Origin: Patiriisocius sp047730165
GTDB taxonomy: Bacteria; Bacteroidota; Bacteroidia; Flavobacteriales; Flavobacteriaceae
NCBI RefSeq assembly: GCF_047730165.1
Contig: NZ_CP159834.1
Coordinates: forward strand, 1,550,001-1,614,000
Direction: 5' to 3'
DNA: 64,000 bases
Made by a program: the position numbers and the translations under genes. The notes beneath the pieces are model-generated. The model saw nothing but the letters and a program-made list of their open reading frames with translations. It did not search any database and was not told where the DNA came from. Below are positions 26,909 through 36,116 of this stretch, one piece after another. How positions within the stretch are numbered: the first letter of the stretch is position 1; each line of letters begins with the position of its first letter.

Positions 26909-28135
26909 ATGGAGAACGAAGTGTTAGTGAAAGTAGAAGGGCTGTCAAAAAAGTTTTGTAAAGACTTAAAGACGAGTCTATGGTATGGGGTTAAGGATAT
27001 ATTTGGGAACATAGGGAGCAATAAAAAAGAGAATGTTTTACGACCTAAAGAGTTCTGGGCGGTACGTGATGTTAATTTTGAGTTACGCCGAGGGGAATGT
27101 TTAGGCCTTATAGGGCATAACGGAGCAGGAAAATCTACTTTGCTTAAAATGCTTAATGGATTGATAAATCCAGATGAAGGTAAGATTACCATGAAAGGGA
27201 GAGTAGGTGCTTTAATTGAGCTTGGAGCAGGGTTTAATCCTATTCTAACAGGGCGTGAAAACATCTATAACAATGGAGCAGTCCTGGGGTTCACAAAAAG
27301 AGAGATTGATAGTAAGGTCGAAGAAATTATAGATTTTTCAGAAATACGAGAGTTTATTGATATGCCAGTACAGAATTATAGTAGTGGGATGAAAGTGCGT
27401 TTGGGTTTTGCCGTGGCTGCACAAATGGAACCGGATATATTAATTATTGATGAGGTTTTGGCAGTGGGTGATTTGGCTTTTAAAGTTAAATGTTATAACA
27501 CTATTGCTGCTATTTTGCCGCGCACAGCTATTCTATTTGTTTCACACTCAATGCCACAGATTTCCAAGTTATGTACTTCTAGCTTATTACTCAATAGAGG
27601 GGTAGTAAAAGAACATTCAAACAATATTTCCGCTGTAATTAATTCATATTTTTGTGATAGCCGGATTGATAAAAAGGAAAATATTATTTGTTTTGGCGAA
27701 ACAAAACTTATAGAGAAAGAATTAATCTATAATCAAAAAGTTTTAAAAGAGAGTCAAGTTAGAGTATCTCGCGGAAGTACATTTGCAATAAGAATGCGAT
27801 TAAACGTTGATAAGTCAGTAAAGAATTTCTTTATACGAATGGTGGTTTATGATGCCGAGTTTAAGGGTTTAGTGGAGCTGAATTCGTTGGAAGATGATTT
27901 TGTAATAACTAATACTAATGATATTAATGACATCCAAGTTAATATTGAGAATATTTTTAATTCTGGGGAATATAATATAACTCTTATAGTATTAGAATTG
28001 CTAAAGGATAATAGAATTGGAAAAAGATTATTGGTTTACGAAGGGTTTGCGTCAATAAACAGCGTGAGTTTGGATAGTCTGCACGAGAGTTATATTCCGG
28101 TAACTTTAAACACTAATTGGATTGCTAATAATTAA
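26909..28135 (+). CDS. ABC-2 type polysaccharide exporter, ATPase with C-terminal glycan-binding domain (Wzt-like)
   Basis: A 408-residue ATPase. The nucleotide-binding domain (about 1-235) has Walker A GHNGAGKST (about 70-78), the signature YSSGMKVRLGFA (about 155) and Walker B ILIIDEVLAVGD (about 177). Residues about 240-408 form the extra beta-rich domain of long Wzt proteins. In the E. coli O8/O9a systems this domain recognises the chemically capped chain end before export. Sulfotransferase and methyltransferase genes directly follow, so a sulfated or methylated cap is a plausible ligand (inference). The C-terminal half is visibly more AT-rich than the ATPase half. Confidence 0.92.
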   Translation: MENEVLVKVEGLSKKFCKDLKTSLWYGVKDIFGNIGSNKKENVLRPKEFWAVRDVNFELRRGECLGLIGHNGAGKSTLLKMLNGLINPDEGKITMKGRVGALIELGAGFNPILTGRENIYNNGAVLGFTKREIDSKVEEIIDFSEIREFIDMPVQNYSSGMKVRLGFAVAAQMEPDILIIDEVLAVGDLAFKVKCYNTIAAILPRTAILFVSHSMPQISKLCTSSLLLNRGVVKEHSNNISAVINSYFCDSRIDKKENIICFGETKLIEKELIYNQKVLKESQVRVSRGSTFAIRMRLNVDKSVKNFFIRMVVYDAEFKGLVELNSLEDDFVITNTNDINDIQVNIENIFNSGEYNITLIVLELLKDNRIGKRLLVYEGFASINSVSLDSLHESYIPVTLNTNWIANN

Positions 28136-28143
28136 AAAAATAT

Positions 28144-28734
28144 ATGGGAGCGTTTACGATTGAGGGTTATAATTGTGTATTTATTCATATCCCTAAAACT
28201 GCTGGAACGAGTATTAGGAGGGGTGTTTTTAAAAATGAAGTTGAAGGACCGTATTTTAACACAGTACCAGAAGGTTGGGAAGATAAATTTTCATTTGCGT
28301 TTGTAAGAAATCCATACGATAGAATGATTTCAGCTTGGAAAATGTTCTCTGGTGGAATGATTGATACAAAATGGGGACATAAAGATAAAGACGCCTTGAA
28401 TGGAATTAGCTTAATGGACTTTTTAAAAATTGCTACAGATGAATCAATAGATCATCATAAAAGAGATACGATTTATAATGTCTTAAGGCACCATACCATA
28501 CCTCAGACAAGTCCATACCATTGCATACAATTCGCAGATTTTATTGGGAAGTTTGAAAATTTGGAATCGGATTTCGCCCTGATTTCTAATAAGATAGGTT
28601 TAAAAGATTATAGTTTTAATCATTTAAATAAAACTGCAAGAAATTCTTACAAAGAGTATTATAATGAGGAGTCATTCGAATTTGTTACAAAAAACTATAG
28701 AGAAGAAATAGAGCAATTTGGTTATGAATTTTAG
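28144..28734 (+). CDS. Sulfotransferase family 2-like protein
   Basis: A 196-residue protein with both PAPS-binding signatures: the 5'-phosphosulfate loop IPKTAGTS (residues 16-23) and the 3'-phosphate motif FVRNPYDRMIS (53-63). Such enzymes move sulfate from PAPS to a hydroxyl or amine of a carbohydrate. It lies 8 bases after the Wzt gene. I infer sulfation of the exported glycan. It is short for the family but appears complete, ending in a charged helix. ATG start. No PAPS-synthesis gene lies in the window. Confidence 0.82.
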   Translation: MGAFTIEGYNCVFIHIPKTAGTSIRRGVFKNEVEGPYFNTVPEGWEDKFSFAFVRNPYDRMISAWKMFSGGMIDTKWGHKDKDALNGISLMDFLKIATDESIDHHKRDTIYNVLRHHTIPQTSPYHCIQFADFIGKFENLESDFALISNKIGLKDYSFNHLNKTARNSYKEYYNEESFEFVTKNYREEIEQFGYEF

Positions 28735-28777
28735 AATTGATGAATTCAAATTGAGAAATAAATAACACATAAATGTA

Positions 28778-29518
28778 ATGGGCTTAGTGCAGAAAATTAA
28801 AAGAGTATTCAAAATATGGGTTAAAGAAGTTATAACTGAAATCCAAGAAGAGAAGAAACATGATATTAAGTACGGTTTACAAGAATTGGCGTTAAGAGAA
28901 ACTTGTGAGTGGATTCAAGACAATGTGCCAGTAAATTTAATTTTTTCTGATAGATATGCGCTCTTGGACGAATCAATAAAGAATATGGAGGATCAAAAAG
29001 GCTTGATACTGGAATTTGGAGTTTATCGAGGTAGTACGATTAATTTTATTGCGAAAAAGATAAATGACGATGCTAAAATATTTGGTTTTGATTCATTTGA
29101 AGGTCTAAACGAGGCTTGGATTTTTAATAATGTTGGAGGTTTTTCTGATGTGGGCGGTGCTTTGCCGTCTGTACCTGATAATGTAGAGCTTGTAAAAGGT
29201 TATTTTGATGAAACATTACCAAACTTTGTAAACGAACAAAAAGATAATATTAGTTTACTCCATATTGATTCAGACTTGTATTCTTCCTGCAAGACAATTT
29301 TTGATTTTCTACATGATAGAATAGTTGTCGGAACTGTAATTGTCTTTGATGAGTTTTTTAATTATCCAGATTGGAAGAATGGAGAATTCAAGGCTTGGGG
29401 TGAGTTCTTAAAGGATAATAATATTGAATTTAAGTATCTGGGATACACCTATCAAAGAACAAAAAGATTTAAGTCAGGGAATCAACTTGCTGTTCAAGTA
29501 ACTAAAAGATTACCCTAA
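28778..29518 (+). CDS. TylF/macrocin-O-methyltransferase-like SAM-dependent methyltransferase
   Basis: A 246-residue predicted O-methyltransferase. The SAM-binding motif ILEFGVYRGST (about 77-87) and the acidic HIDSDLYSS motif (about 162, metal-binding in TylF-type enzymes) are clear. FDEFFNYPDW follows further on. TylF relatives methylate sugar hydroxyls. The position between two sulfotransferase genes suggests it decorates the same glycan. The N-terminal 45 residues are basic and helical. No membrane segments. Acceptor sugar unknown. Confidence 0.8.
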   Translation: MGLVQKIKRVFKIWVKEVITEIQEEKKHDIKYGLQELALRETCEWIQDNVPVNLIFSDRYALLDESIKNMEDQKGLILEFGVYRGSTINFIAKKINDDAKIFGFDSFEGLNEAWIFNNVGGFSDVGGALPSVPDNVELVKGYFDETLPNFVNEQKDNISLLHIDSDLYSSCKTIFDFLHDRIVVGTVIVFDEFFNYPDWKNGEFKAWGEFLKDNNIEFKYLGYTYQRTKRFKSGNQLAVQVTKRLP

Positions 29519-29602
29519 ATTTTTAACAGAAAGAAAGGTTTAATTTGTTTTTACCAATAACTTTTTTTGAGATATTTTTTTTAAACCCAAAAAAATTAGT
29601 GA

Positions 29603-30559
29603 ATGATAGATAATCCTCACAAATATTATGATTCATTAAAAAAAGAATCTCTCCCTTGCCCTGTTTGCGATACTACAAAAAACACTGTCTTATTGAACAA
29701 GGACAGATATAGTATGGGCATACAAACAGTAATATGTGAAAAATGTGCTTTAATTCATGTGAACCCTAGGCCTACTGAGAAGGAGATGTCTCGTTTCTAT
29801 GAAGAGAATTATCGAGAGTTTTATGAAAGTATAGATGTCCCTACAGAAGAATATATAAATAATGGACCGTTCATTCCCCGCGCAAGTTTTGTGATGGATG
29901 TACTAAAACCCTATTTTGAAAATACTAATAGTATTATAGATATAGGGTGTGCAGAAGGGACATTGCTGAAATTAGTTGAACAAAATTATTCAGAAATTAG
30001 TACTACTGGTTTAGAACCAAGTAAAAGTTTTGGGAATTATGCTAAAGAGCATTTAAAAGGGGAAGTGTTCGTTGGGACTTATCAAGAATTCTTAGCGCAA
30101 AATCCTGCAAGGAAATTTGATGTATTAACTACCACGCATGTGTTAGAGCATATTTTATCGCCTAAAGAATTTCTTAATGGTATTAAGACTTTTATGCATT
30201 ACGAAAGTGTGTTATATGTTGAGGTTCCTAATATTTTAGATGATAAAGTAAAAGGAATTGGAGCTGTGCATTTAGGTCATGTTTTATCTTTAGAGCCTGA
30301 CACCTTAAATCTTTTGTTAGAAACTTGTGGTTTCGAGATTATAGATTTTTTTATTGGTGATTTACCGGCATTAACACCTGCTATGGGGGTATTGTGTCGC
30401 AAGAGTAAGAATACAGTAAGGCCTATGTTTCCTGAAAAAAATAGTTTTAAAATTAAAAGAGAAGCATATTTGAAAAGAGTAAACCCTGATGCTTTAGAGG
30501 TTCCAGAACTAAAGAAACCTAGCATTTTACAACGAATAAAAAGAAAACTCTTGAATTAA
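29603..30559 (+). CDS. Class I SAM-dependent methyltransferase with N-terminal Cys4 zinc-binding motif
   Basis: A 318-residue protein. Residues 19-48 hold two Cys pairs (CPVC and CEKC), a probable zinc site of the kind seen in sugar C-methyltransferase relatives. NPRPTEKEMSRFY follows. The SAM site IIDIGCAEGT begins near residue 110, and TTHVLEHI near 175. The C-terminal third, with Ser/Lys-rich basic ends, is less conserved. Methylation of a nucleotide sugar or of the glycan is likely; the target is unknown. It starts 84 bases after the TylF-like gene and ends 3 bases before the next sulfotransferase. Confidence 0.78.
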   Translation: MIDNPHKYYDSLKKESLPCPVCDTTKNTVLLNKDRYSMGIQTVICEKCALIHVNPRPTEKEMSRFYEENYREFYESIDVPTEEYINNGPFIPRASFVMDVLKPYFENTNSIIDIGCAEGTLLKLVEQNYSEISTTGLEPSKSFGNYAKEHLKGEVFVGTYQEFLAQNPARKFDVLTTTHVLEHILSPKEFLNGIKTFMHYESVLYVEVPNILDDKVKGIGAVHLGHVLSLEPDTLNLLLETCGFEIIDFFIGDLPALTPAMGVLCRKSKNTVRPMFPEKNSFKIKREAYLKRVNPDALEVPELKKPSILQRIKRKLLN

Positions 30560-30562
30560 TTT

Positions 30563-31507
30563 ATGGGAATTTTTCATAGAAATAAAACAACATCAAATTT
30601 TATCATCGCAGCCCCTAGATCGGGTACGACGTGGATGAGCAAAATGCTTAATGCACATTCTGAGGTGTCTTGCGTAGAACGAAGAGCCTTTGGCAATTAT
30701 GCAGATTTTGTTTTGGATACTGGAAATGCTAATCCTAGATTAAGAGTTACCTTAGATAGATACATCCAAAGTTTATTATTACATCATGGTATTCCGAGGA
30801 ATAAGAAAGATGCGATAACAAAAGCGGTACTTAGTACTTTAGTGAAAGAGGAAAAGGAGCTTTTGGGTAAAAAGATCGTAGTCGACAAGATTACTCCATA
30901 TGTGAATACCGCAGATGTGGTTATCAATGAAATAAATAAACATTTTCCTAAATCAAAAATACTATACTTAGCTCGAGACGGTCGTGATGTTTTAACTAGT
31001 GGGGTATTTCATTGGTTTAACAAACAACAGTCTACCGAAGAATTAAATGATTTTGAAAAAGAGAGAAGACAACTTTTTCTCTCAAATCCAGATGCAAAGC
31101 TACCACGTTTCTTTCAGGACAAAGAAATAGAGCAATGGGCCAATGAGTGGGCGCAACCTCTAGCTACAATTAATGAAGCTAAAAAGCACCATACTATTAA
31201 AGTGGTGCATTATGAAGATATGTTAGTAGATACGGGCAAAGTGCTGGAAGAATGTTTGGCGTTTTTTGGTGGATCAGTAAGTAAAAGTAAAATTCTTCAA
31301 TGTTTAGATTCTGGGAGTTTTAAGGCTATGTCTAAAGGAAGAGAAAAGGGACAAGCAATGCAAAATGCCCATATTAGAAAAGGAATCTCCGGAGATTGGA
31401 AAAATTATTTTACTAAAAAGGATGGGAAACTATTTCACGAAATTGCTGGTGAAACTCTTATGAAATACGGGTATATTACTGATGGTTTATGGTTTAAGAA
31501 CCTTTAA
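30563..31507 (+). CDS. Sulfotransferase domain protein
   Basis: A 314-residue sulfotransferase. The 5'-phosphosulfate loop AAPRSGTTW occupies residues 16-24 and the 3'-phosphate motif YLARDGRDVLTS lies near 133-145. A late ENxxxxxGxxGDW-like motif (NAHIRKGISGDWKNYF) is also typical. It is a different subfamily from the small sulfotransferase at 28144, so at least two positions or two sugars may be sulfated. Tight spacing on both sides suggests co-transcription. Confidence 0.85.
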   Translation: MGIFHRNKTTSNFIIAAPRSGTTWMSKMLNAHSEVSCVERRAFGNYADFVLDTGNANPRLRVTLDRYIQSLLLHHGIPRNKKDAITKAVLSTLVKEEKELLGKKIVVDKITPYVNTADVVINEINKHFPKSKILYLARDGRDVLTSGVFHWFNKQQSTEELNDFEKERRQLFLSNPDAKLPRFFQDKEIEQWANEWAQPLATINEAKKHHTIKVVHYEDMLVDTGKVLEECLAFFGGSVSKSKILQCLDSGSFKAMSKGREKGQAMQNAHIRKGISGDWKNYFTKKDGKLFHEIAGETLMKYGYITDGLWFKNL

Positions 31508-31543
31508 TTTTTTTTAATAGATGTTTAAAATGACTAAAAATAA

Positions 31544-32944
31544 TTGAAATTAGAAAATTTAGATAAGCTGGCTTATAAAATAGTTTGTGACTGGGCGAAC
31601 AGTATTAACTTTAATCCTGTACGGCAAGGGGTGGATTATAGTCTAATCATTCGGTTTTATTTATGGGATAAAGTAGGTAGAGCACTTAGGATTAAACATA
31701 ACCTAAGTTTTAATGAAGTAGAAGTATATAATAAAGATAAAGTGGCTAGCCCTTTTTATCATGAACCACTACATTCGAAAGGTACTTACACTAAGCCCTT
31801 ATTAAAAAAGGGAAAACTTATTTACATCCCATTTCAAGTGACTCATACTGATCTCCTTATTAAAGAATTTAGGAAATTAAAAAACTATAAGATTATATCT
31901 AAACAAATTACTAAGGAGGTACAAAAGAAAAATGTTGTTAAGAATTTAGATTTTAAACTAAAAAGTGAGTGGAGAATAGAATTAGAATCTGCAGTTTTTA
32001 AAGGATTAAAGTTTTTTGAATTAGATTTAATACCTAACGATAGAGAATTGTTGAAAAATCAAATTCGTGGTACATTAGAAATTACACAACTAGCTTTTAC
32101 AGAGCTCAAAAAATATAAGCCAAACGCTTTATATGTTCATTCTGATAATCATCCGCCATATATCAATTATGTATTAGTAGCTAAAAAATTGGGGATACCT
32201 ACATTTACATATCAACATGGCTTGGATTGTGAGCTAGGCTATTTAGATGACTGTATTGCTGACTATGTAGCAGTGTGGAGTGAGGTTAGAAAAAATAGAT
32301 ATCTATCAGACTCTAAGATACAACCCGAAAAGTACAAAATTGTAGGTAATCATCTCCTAAGTATTTCTAAAAAGAAGGATGAGAAACTCAACAATATCAA
32401 CAATAAGATATTATTTATAACAAGACCTCATAGCCCTATAAAATGTTATTCAGTTTCTAGAAATTATAAAGAAGGGATTAATATTCTAGAGGCTATTATA
32501 GTCTATTTAAAGGAACACAAAGAAGTACATTTACTTATTAAACCTCATCCTATGGACTGGATTGAGGGATACAAAAATGTTATTATCCGTGAATGCATGG
32601 AAGATAGAATTAAAATTACTTTTGACGGTTTGCATAAACTATTTAGTGAAGGTCCCTTAATAATAACAGAGGATAGTACTGCTGGTGCGGAAAGTATGTA
32701 TTATAATTTAACTTGCATACATACACATTTTGCAAGTTCTAAGCCTACTTTACCATTTGTGAATTACAATGCCGCTATTTTTGCTTCAAATAAAAAAAGT
32801 CTTGTGAATGCCATTGAAAAAGGATTTTCATTAAATATTGACGACAAAGAAAAGATGAAAGTTGGACAAAGACGTTTTGTAAATGATTTTATGCCTATTG
32901 GTGATGTTGAGGATTTAGTAACCTTTATTTCAACCAATATATGA
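31544..32944 (+). CDS. GT-B-like glycan/capsule biosynthesis protein
   Basis: A 466-residue protein with no ATG at a sensible place, so a TTG at 31544 is the likely start; two nearby ATGs (31521, 31530) lead to a stop. The second half has a GT-B-like nucleotide-binding pattern resembling CDP-glycerol transferases and capsule-synthesis proteins: YQHGLDCELGY, KIVGNHLL, FITRPHSPIKCYS, LLIKPHPMDW and TEDSTAGAESMYY. I infer transfer of a sugar or polyol phosphate; donor and acceptor are unknown. The gene overlaps the next one by four bases (ATGA) and is among the most AT-rich of the locus. Confidence 0.6.
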   Translation: MKLENLDKLAYKIVCDWANSINFNPVRQGVDYSLIIRFYLWDKVGRALRIKHNLSFNEVEVYNKDKVASPFYHEPLHSKGTYTKPLLKKGKLIYIPFQVTHTDLLIKEFRKLKNYKIISKQITKEVQKKNVVKNLDFKLKSEWRIELESAVFKGLKFFELDLIPNDRELLKNQIRGTLEITQLAFTELKKYKPNALYVHSDNHPPYINYVLVAKKLGIPTFTYQHGLDCELGYLDDCIADYVAVWSEVRKNRYLSDSKIQPEKYKIVGNHLLSISKKKDEKLNNINNKILFITRPHSPIKCYSVSRNYKEGINILEAIIVYLKEHKEVHLLIKPHPMDWIEGYKNVIIRECMEDRIKITFDGLHKLFSEGPLIITEDSTAGAESMYYNLTCIHTHFASSKPTLPFVNYNAAIFASNKKSLVNAIEKGFSLNIDDKEKMKVGQRRFVNDFMPIGDVEDLVTFISTNI

Positions 32945-34086
32945 TGAAAAAAGTTCTATTTGTTTCTTTAAATGACCATGTCTCTTGGGGAGGTAGTGAA
33001 GTGCTATGGAGCAAAACAGCACAGCGGCTTACGACAAAATTTAAAGTCAGTGCATTGTTAAAAAAATGGACCGATATTCCCATTGCGGTCCAAGAAATTG
33101 AAAAAGCAGGTGTAACAATAATTTATAAGGAAGCCCCTATAGAAGTTGAAATCGGGATAGTGGCACGTATTAAAAGACGTTTATTACCTCCTATAAATAA
33201 CGTTCTTTCTAATGACTTTGTCAATATAGAAGATATAAGTTCCTTTTCTCTAGTACTTATTTCAACGGGTAGTAATACCGACCCTAAATTAGTAACATAT
33301 ACAACTTATCTAAAATCAAAAAACGTAAAGTATGTGATTATTGTTCAGCTAGCAACAGATCTTAATTATGTCCATGATAATTTATTGAAGCAGCTTAAAG
33401 ATTCCTATGAGGGTGCGGTATCTATATGTTTTTTATCTCCCGATAATAAATCAAAAACCGAGATGATGTTAGGTGCAGAACTTAATAATATCACATTTAT
33501 TAATAATCCTTTTAACTACAAACAAAAATATAGTTTACCAACAGAAGGGTCAACGTATAATTTGTCTTGTGTTGCTGCTTTTACCAGTTTTCATAAAGGG
33601 CAAGATTTATTGTTAAAAGCCCTTTCTAATAATAAATGGAAAGAAAGAAATTTAATTGTTAATTTGTATGGGTTAGGGACGAACTTAGAGCAAATTAAAA
33701 GACTTATTGAAGTTTATAAATTAGATGATATTGTTAAAATAAAGGGGTACGAAGCTAATAAAATTTCAATTTGGGAAGAAAATATTGGATGTATAATGCC
33801 TTCTCGTATGGAGGGCCAGTCTCTAGCCATGCTAGAGGCTATGTCTTTTGGCAGGATGATTATAAGTACAGATGTAGGTGACGCTTTTAGATTGATAAAG
33901 CATACGGAAACAGGCTACTTAATAGATTTTCCAAGCATTAAGGCTATTGATAGAACATTAGAAGAAGCTTGGCAAAATAAAAAGAATTGGGTTAGCATGG
34001 GTGAGAAATCTTATGATCATTTGCACCAAGTTATAAAAACGGATCCAGTTTTAGATTTTTCAAATAAAATTAAAAATTGGATATAA
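32941..34086 (+). CDS. Glycosyltransferase, family 4-like
   Basis: A 381-residue GT-B enzyme. The Gly-rich N-terminal segment LNDHVSWGGSEVLWSKTAQ and the donor-site motif MPSRMEGQSLAMLEAMSFG (E-x7-E type) mark GT4-like retaining transferases. CVAAFTSFHKGQDLLLKAL begins the C-terminal domain near residue 210. Donor and linkage cannot be read. It overlaps the preceding gene by four bases, and the next gene starts 24 bases on. Confidence 0.82.
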   Translation: MMKKVLFVSLNDHVSWGGSEVLWSKTAQRLTTKFKVSALLKKWTDIPIAVQEIEKAGVTIIYKEAPIEVEIGIVARIKRRLLPPINNVLSNDFVNIEDISSFSLVLISTGSNTDPKLVTYTTYLKSKNVKYVIIVQLATDLNYVHDNLLKQLKDSYEGAVSICFLSPDNKSKTEMMLGAELNNITFINNPFNYKQKYSLPTEGSTYNLSCVAAFTSFHKGQDLLLKALSNNKWKERNLIVNLYGLGTNLEQIKRLIEVYKLDDIVKIKGYEANKISIWEENIGCIMPSRMEGQSLAMLEAMSFGRMIISTDVGDAFRLIKHTETGYLIDFPSIKAIDRTLEEAWQNKKNWVSMGEKSYDHLHQVIKTDPVLDFSNKIKNWI

Positions 34087-34110
34087 ACTTTTATTAGATT
34101 ATTGATAACG

Positions 34111-35235
34111 ATGAAAAAAATACTTTTCATAACGCACGAAGCAACGCGCACTGGCGCGCCATTTGTCATGCTTTATTTTATGCAATGGTTAAGAGCCAAT
34201 CATAAGATTCATATAGATGTCCTTAGTTTAAAAGATGGCGGATTACGAGAAGAATTTAAACAAGTAGCCAATGATTATTTTTTATTGCCTGTTTCTTCAA
34301 CAGCTATTCAAAATAAAATATCCAAATTTATAACTAAAGTTAAATTTAAAATTACGGGTATAAAGAAAATGGGGTTTATGGAGGAAATTTCTAATCGCCA
34401 TTACGATATTGTGTATTCAAATACAATAGTAAGTATACCGTATGGAGATAGAATAAAATCAATTAATCCTAATACGAAACATGTAGCTCATATTCATGAA
34501 TTAAATGCTACTATAAAAATAATGCTCCCAGATTTAAGTTCTTATTCCAAAAATATAGATTGTTTTATTGCAGCGTCAAACTTAGTAAAGGAGAACTTAA
34601 TATCAAATTGGGCTGTACCTGAAGATAAAGTAATAAGAGTCTATGAGTGTTCTAAAATAAAAACGACTCAGTCAATTAAAAAAAATAAGGTATTTACCAT
34701 TGGTGGTTCTGGCACTGTACATTGGCGTAAGGGGTGTGATTTGTTTTTACAAGTGGCGCGTTACGTTCATAAGAATAGTATTGCAGAAACGAAAATAGAA
34801 TTTGTTTGGGTAGGCGGGATATCTAAAATAGAAAAAATTATTATTGAAGAAGATTTAAGAAAATTAGACCTTGTTAATATGGTGACCTTTGTAGGGCAAC
34901 AAAAAGAGACATCATCTTTTTATCAAAATTTTGACGTGTTTTTGATGACATCACGCGAAGATCCATTTCCTTTGGTATGTATAGAAATGGGAATGTTCAG
35001 TAAACCTATTGTCTGTTTTAAAGGGGCAACAGGAAGTGAAGAAATCATTAGTAAAGGGGGCGGTGTTATCGTTCCATACTTAGATATAGAAGCAATGGGA
35101 GATCAAGTGATTTCGTATTTGAATAATCCAGAAATGCGGAACAAACACGGAGAGATAAACAAAAATGAATTTTCTAAATTTTCTCCAGAAATAATATGTC
35201 CGCAATTGTGGAGTGTGATAGAAAAAACCAACTAA
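34111..35235 (+). CDS. Glycosyltransferase, family 4-like
   Basis: About 374 residues from the ATG at 34111 (MKKILFITHEATRTGAP); an in-frame TTG three codons upstream is less likely. It is a GT-B fold with IGGSGTVHWRKGCDLFLQVA opening the donor domain near residue 197 and MTSREDPFPLVCIEMGMFS as the donor-site motif. The RTGAPFVMLYF N-terminus is typical of GT4 enzymes of exopolysaccharide loci. Its TAA overlaps the next ATG by one base, so translation is probably coupled. Confidence 0.85.
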   Translation: MKKILFITHEATRTGAPFVMLYFMQWLRANHKIHIDVLSLKDGGLREEFKQVANDYFLLPVSSTAIQNKISKFITKVKFKITGIKKMGFMEEISNRHYDIVYSNTIVSIPYGDRIKSINPNTKHVAHIHELNATIKIMLPDLSSYSKNIDCFIAASNLVKENLISNWAVPEDKVIRVYECSKIKTTQSIKKNKVFTIGGSGTVHWRKGCDLFLQVARYVHKNSIAETKIEFVWVGGISKIEKIIIEEDLRKLDLVNMVTFVGQQKETSSFYQNFDVFLMTSREDPFPLVCIEMGMFSKPIVCFKGATGSEEIISKGGGVIVPYLDIEAMGDQVISYLNNPEMRNKHGEINKNEFSKFSPEIICPQLWSVIEKTN

Positions 35236-36116
35236 TGATTGAAACTCCGCTTGTTTCCATTTGCATACCTACTTATAACGGTTCAAGTTATCTAGATGAA
35301 GCTTTCGCTTCTATAAAGGCACAGACCTATACAAATCTAGAGGTGGTTATTAGTGATGACAACTCTAAAGATGACACAATCGCTTTATGTAAGTCATTTA
35401 AAGAACAAATTGCTTTTCCTGTAAAGATTGTGGCGCATACGCCAAATGGGATAGGTGCAAACTGGAACAATACTATCAAATTAGCAAAGGGAGTATTTAT
35501 TAAGTTTTTGTTTCAAGATGATGTTCTAGAACCAAACTGTATTAAGGCAATGGTACAGATAATGCAAAGACGCCCTGATTTGGGCTTAGTCGCTTGTAAA
35601 CGTGGTTTTATAGTAGAAGGAGAAACAACGCCAAGCATAAATAAATGGATAGAAACTTACGGTAACTTGCAGCGCCAATTTGAGAAAGATGAAGCGATTA
35701 CTATTATAGATGAAAAATTATTTAAACAGGATGAGTTTATTTTTGATCCTCGCAACAAAATAGGAGAGCCACCTACCGTGCTTTTTAAGAAAGCTATCAT
35801 TAAAGAGGTTGGGTTTTTTGATGAAGATTTAAAGCAAATACTCGATTACGTATTTTACTATCGCATTTTAAAGAAATATCCTATAGCGATTATTAATAAA
35901 CCATTAGTCAAATTTAGAATACATCCTGCACAGGCTACAAACATAAACCGGGCTGCAAAAATTTATGATTATGATGATTATGACCGTATTTTGCATAAAG
36001 AATTTTTGCCTTTGCTCCACAAGACGCAGCAACAAAGACTAAAGATGCGTTTTTCTAAGGGGTATAATTTACAGCGTCGTGTCATTAATAAATTGAAACA
36101 TATTTTTGGAAAATAA
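35235..36116 (+). CDS. Glycosyltransferase family 2
   Basis: A 293-residue GT-A enzyme starting at the ATG in TAATG (35235), which leaves the canonical N-terminus TPLVSICIPTYNGSSYLDEA intact. The first Asp motif is VVISDDNSKDDT and the DxD equivalent is FLFQDDVLEPNC. No membrane segment, so it is a cytoplasmic or peripheral inverting transferase. The end is basic, and the next gene starts inside its last 11 bases. Confidence 0.88.
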   Translation: MIETPLVSICIPTYNGSSYLDEAFASIKAQTYTNLEVVISDDNSKDDTIALCKSFKEQIAFPVKIVAHTPNGIGANWNNTIKLAKGVFIKFLFQDDVLEPNCIKAMVQIMQRRPDLGLVACKRGFIVEGETTPSINKWIETYGNLQRQFEKDEAITIIDEKLFKQDEFIFDPRNKIGEPPTVLFKKAIIKEVGFFDEDLKQILDYVFYYRILKKYPIAIINKPLVKFRIHPAQATNINRAAKIYDYDDYDRILHKEFLPLLHKTQQQRLKMRFSKGYNLQRRVINKLKHIFGK

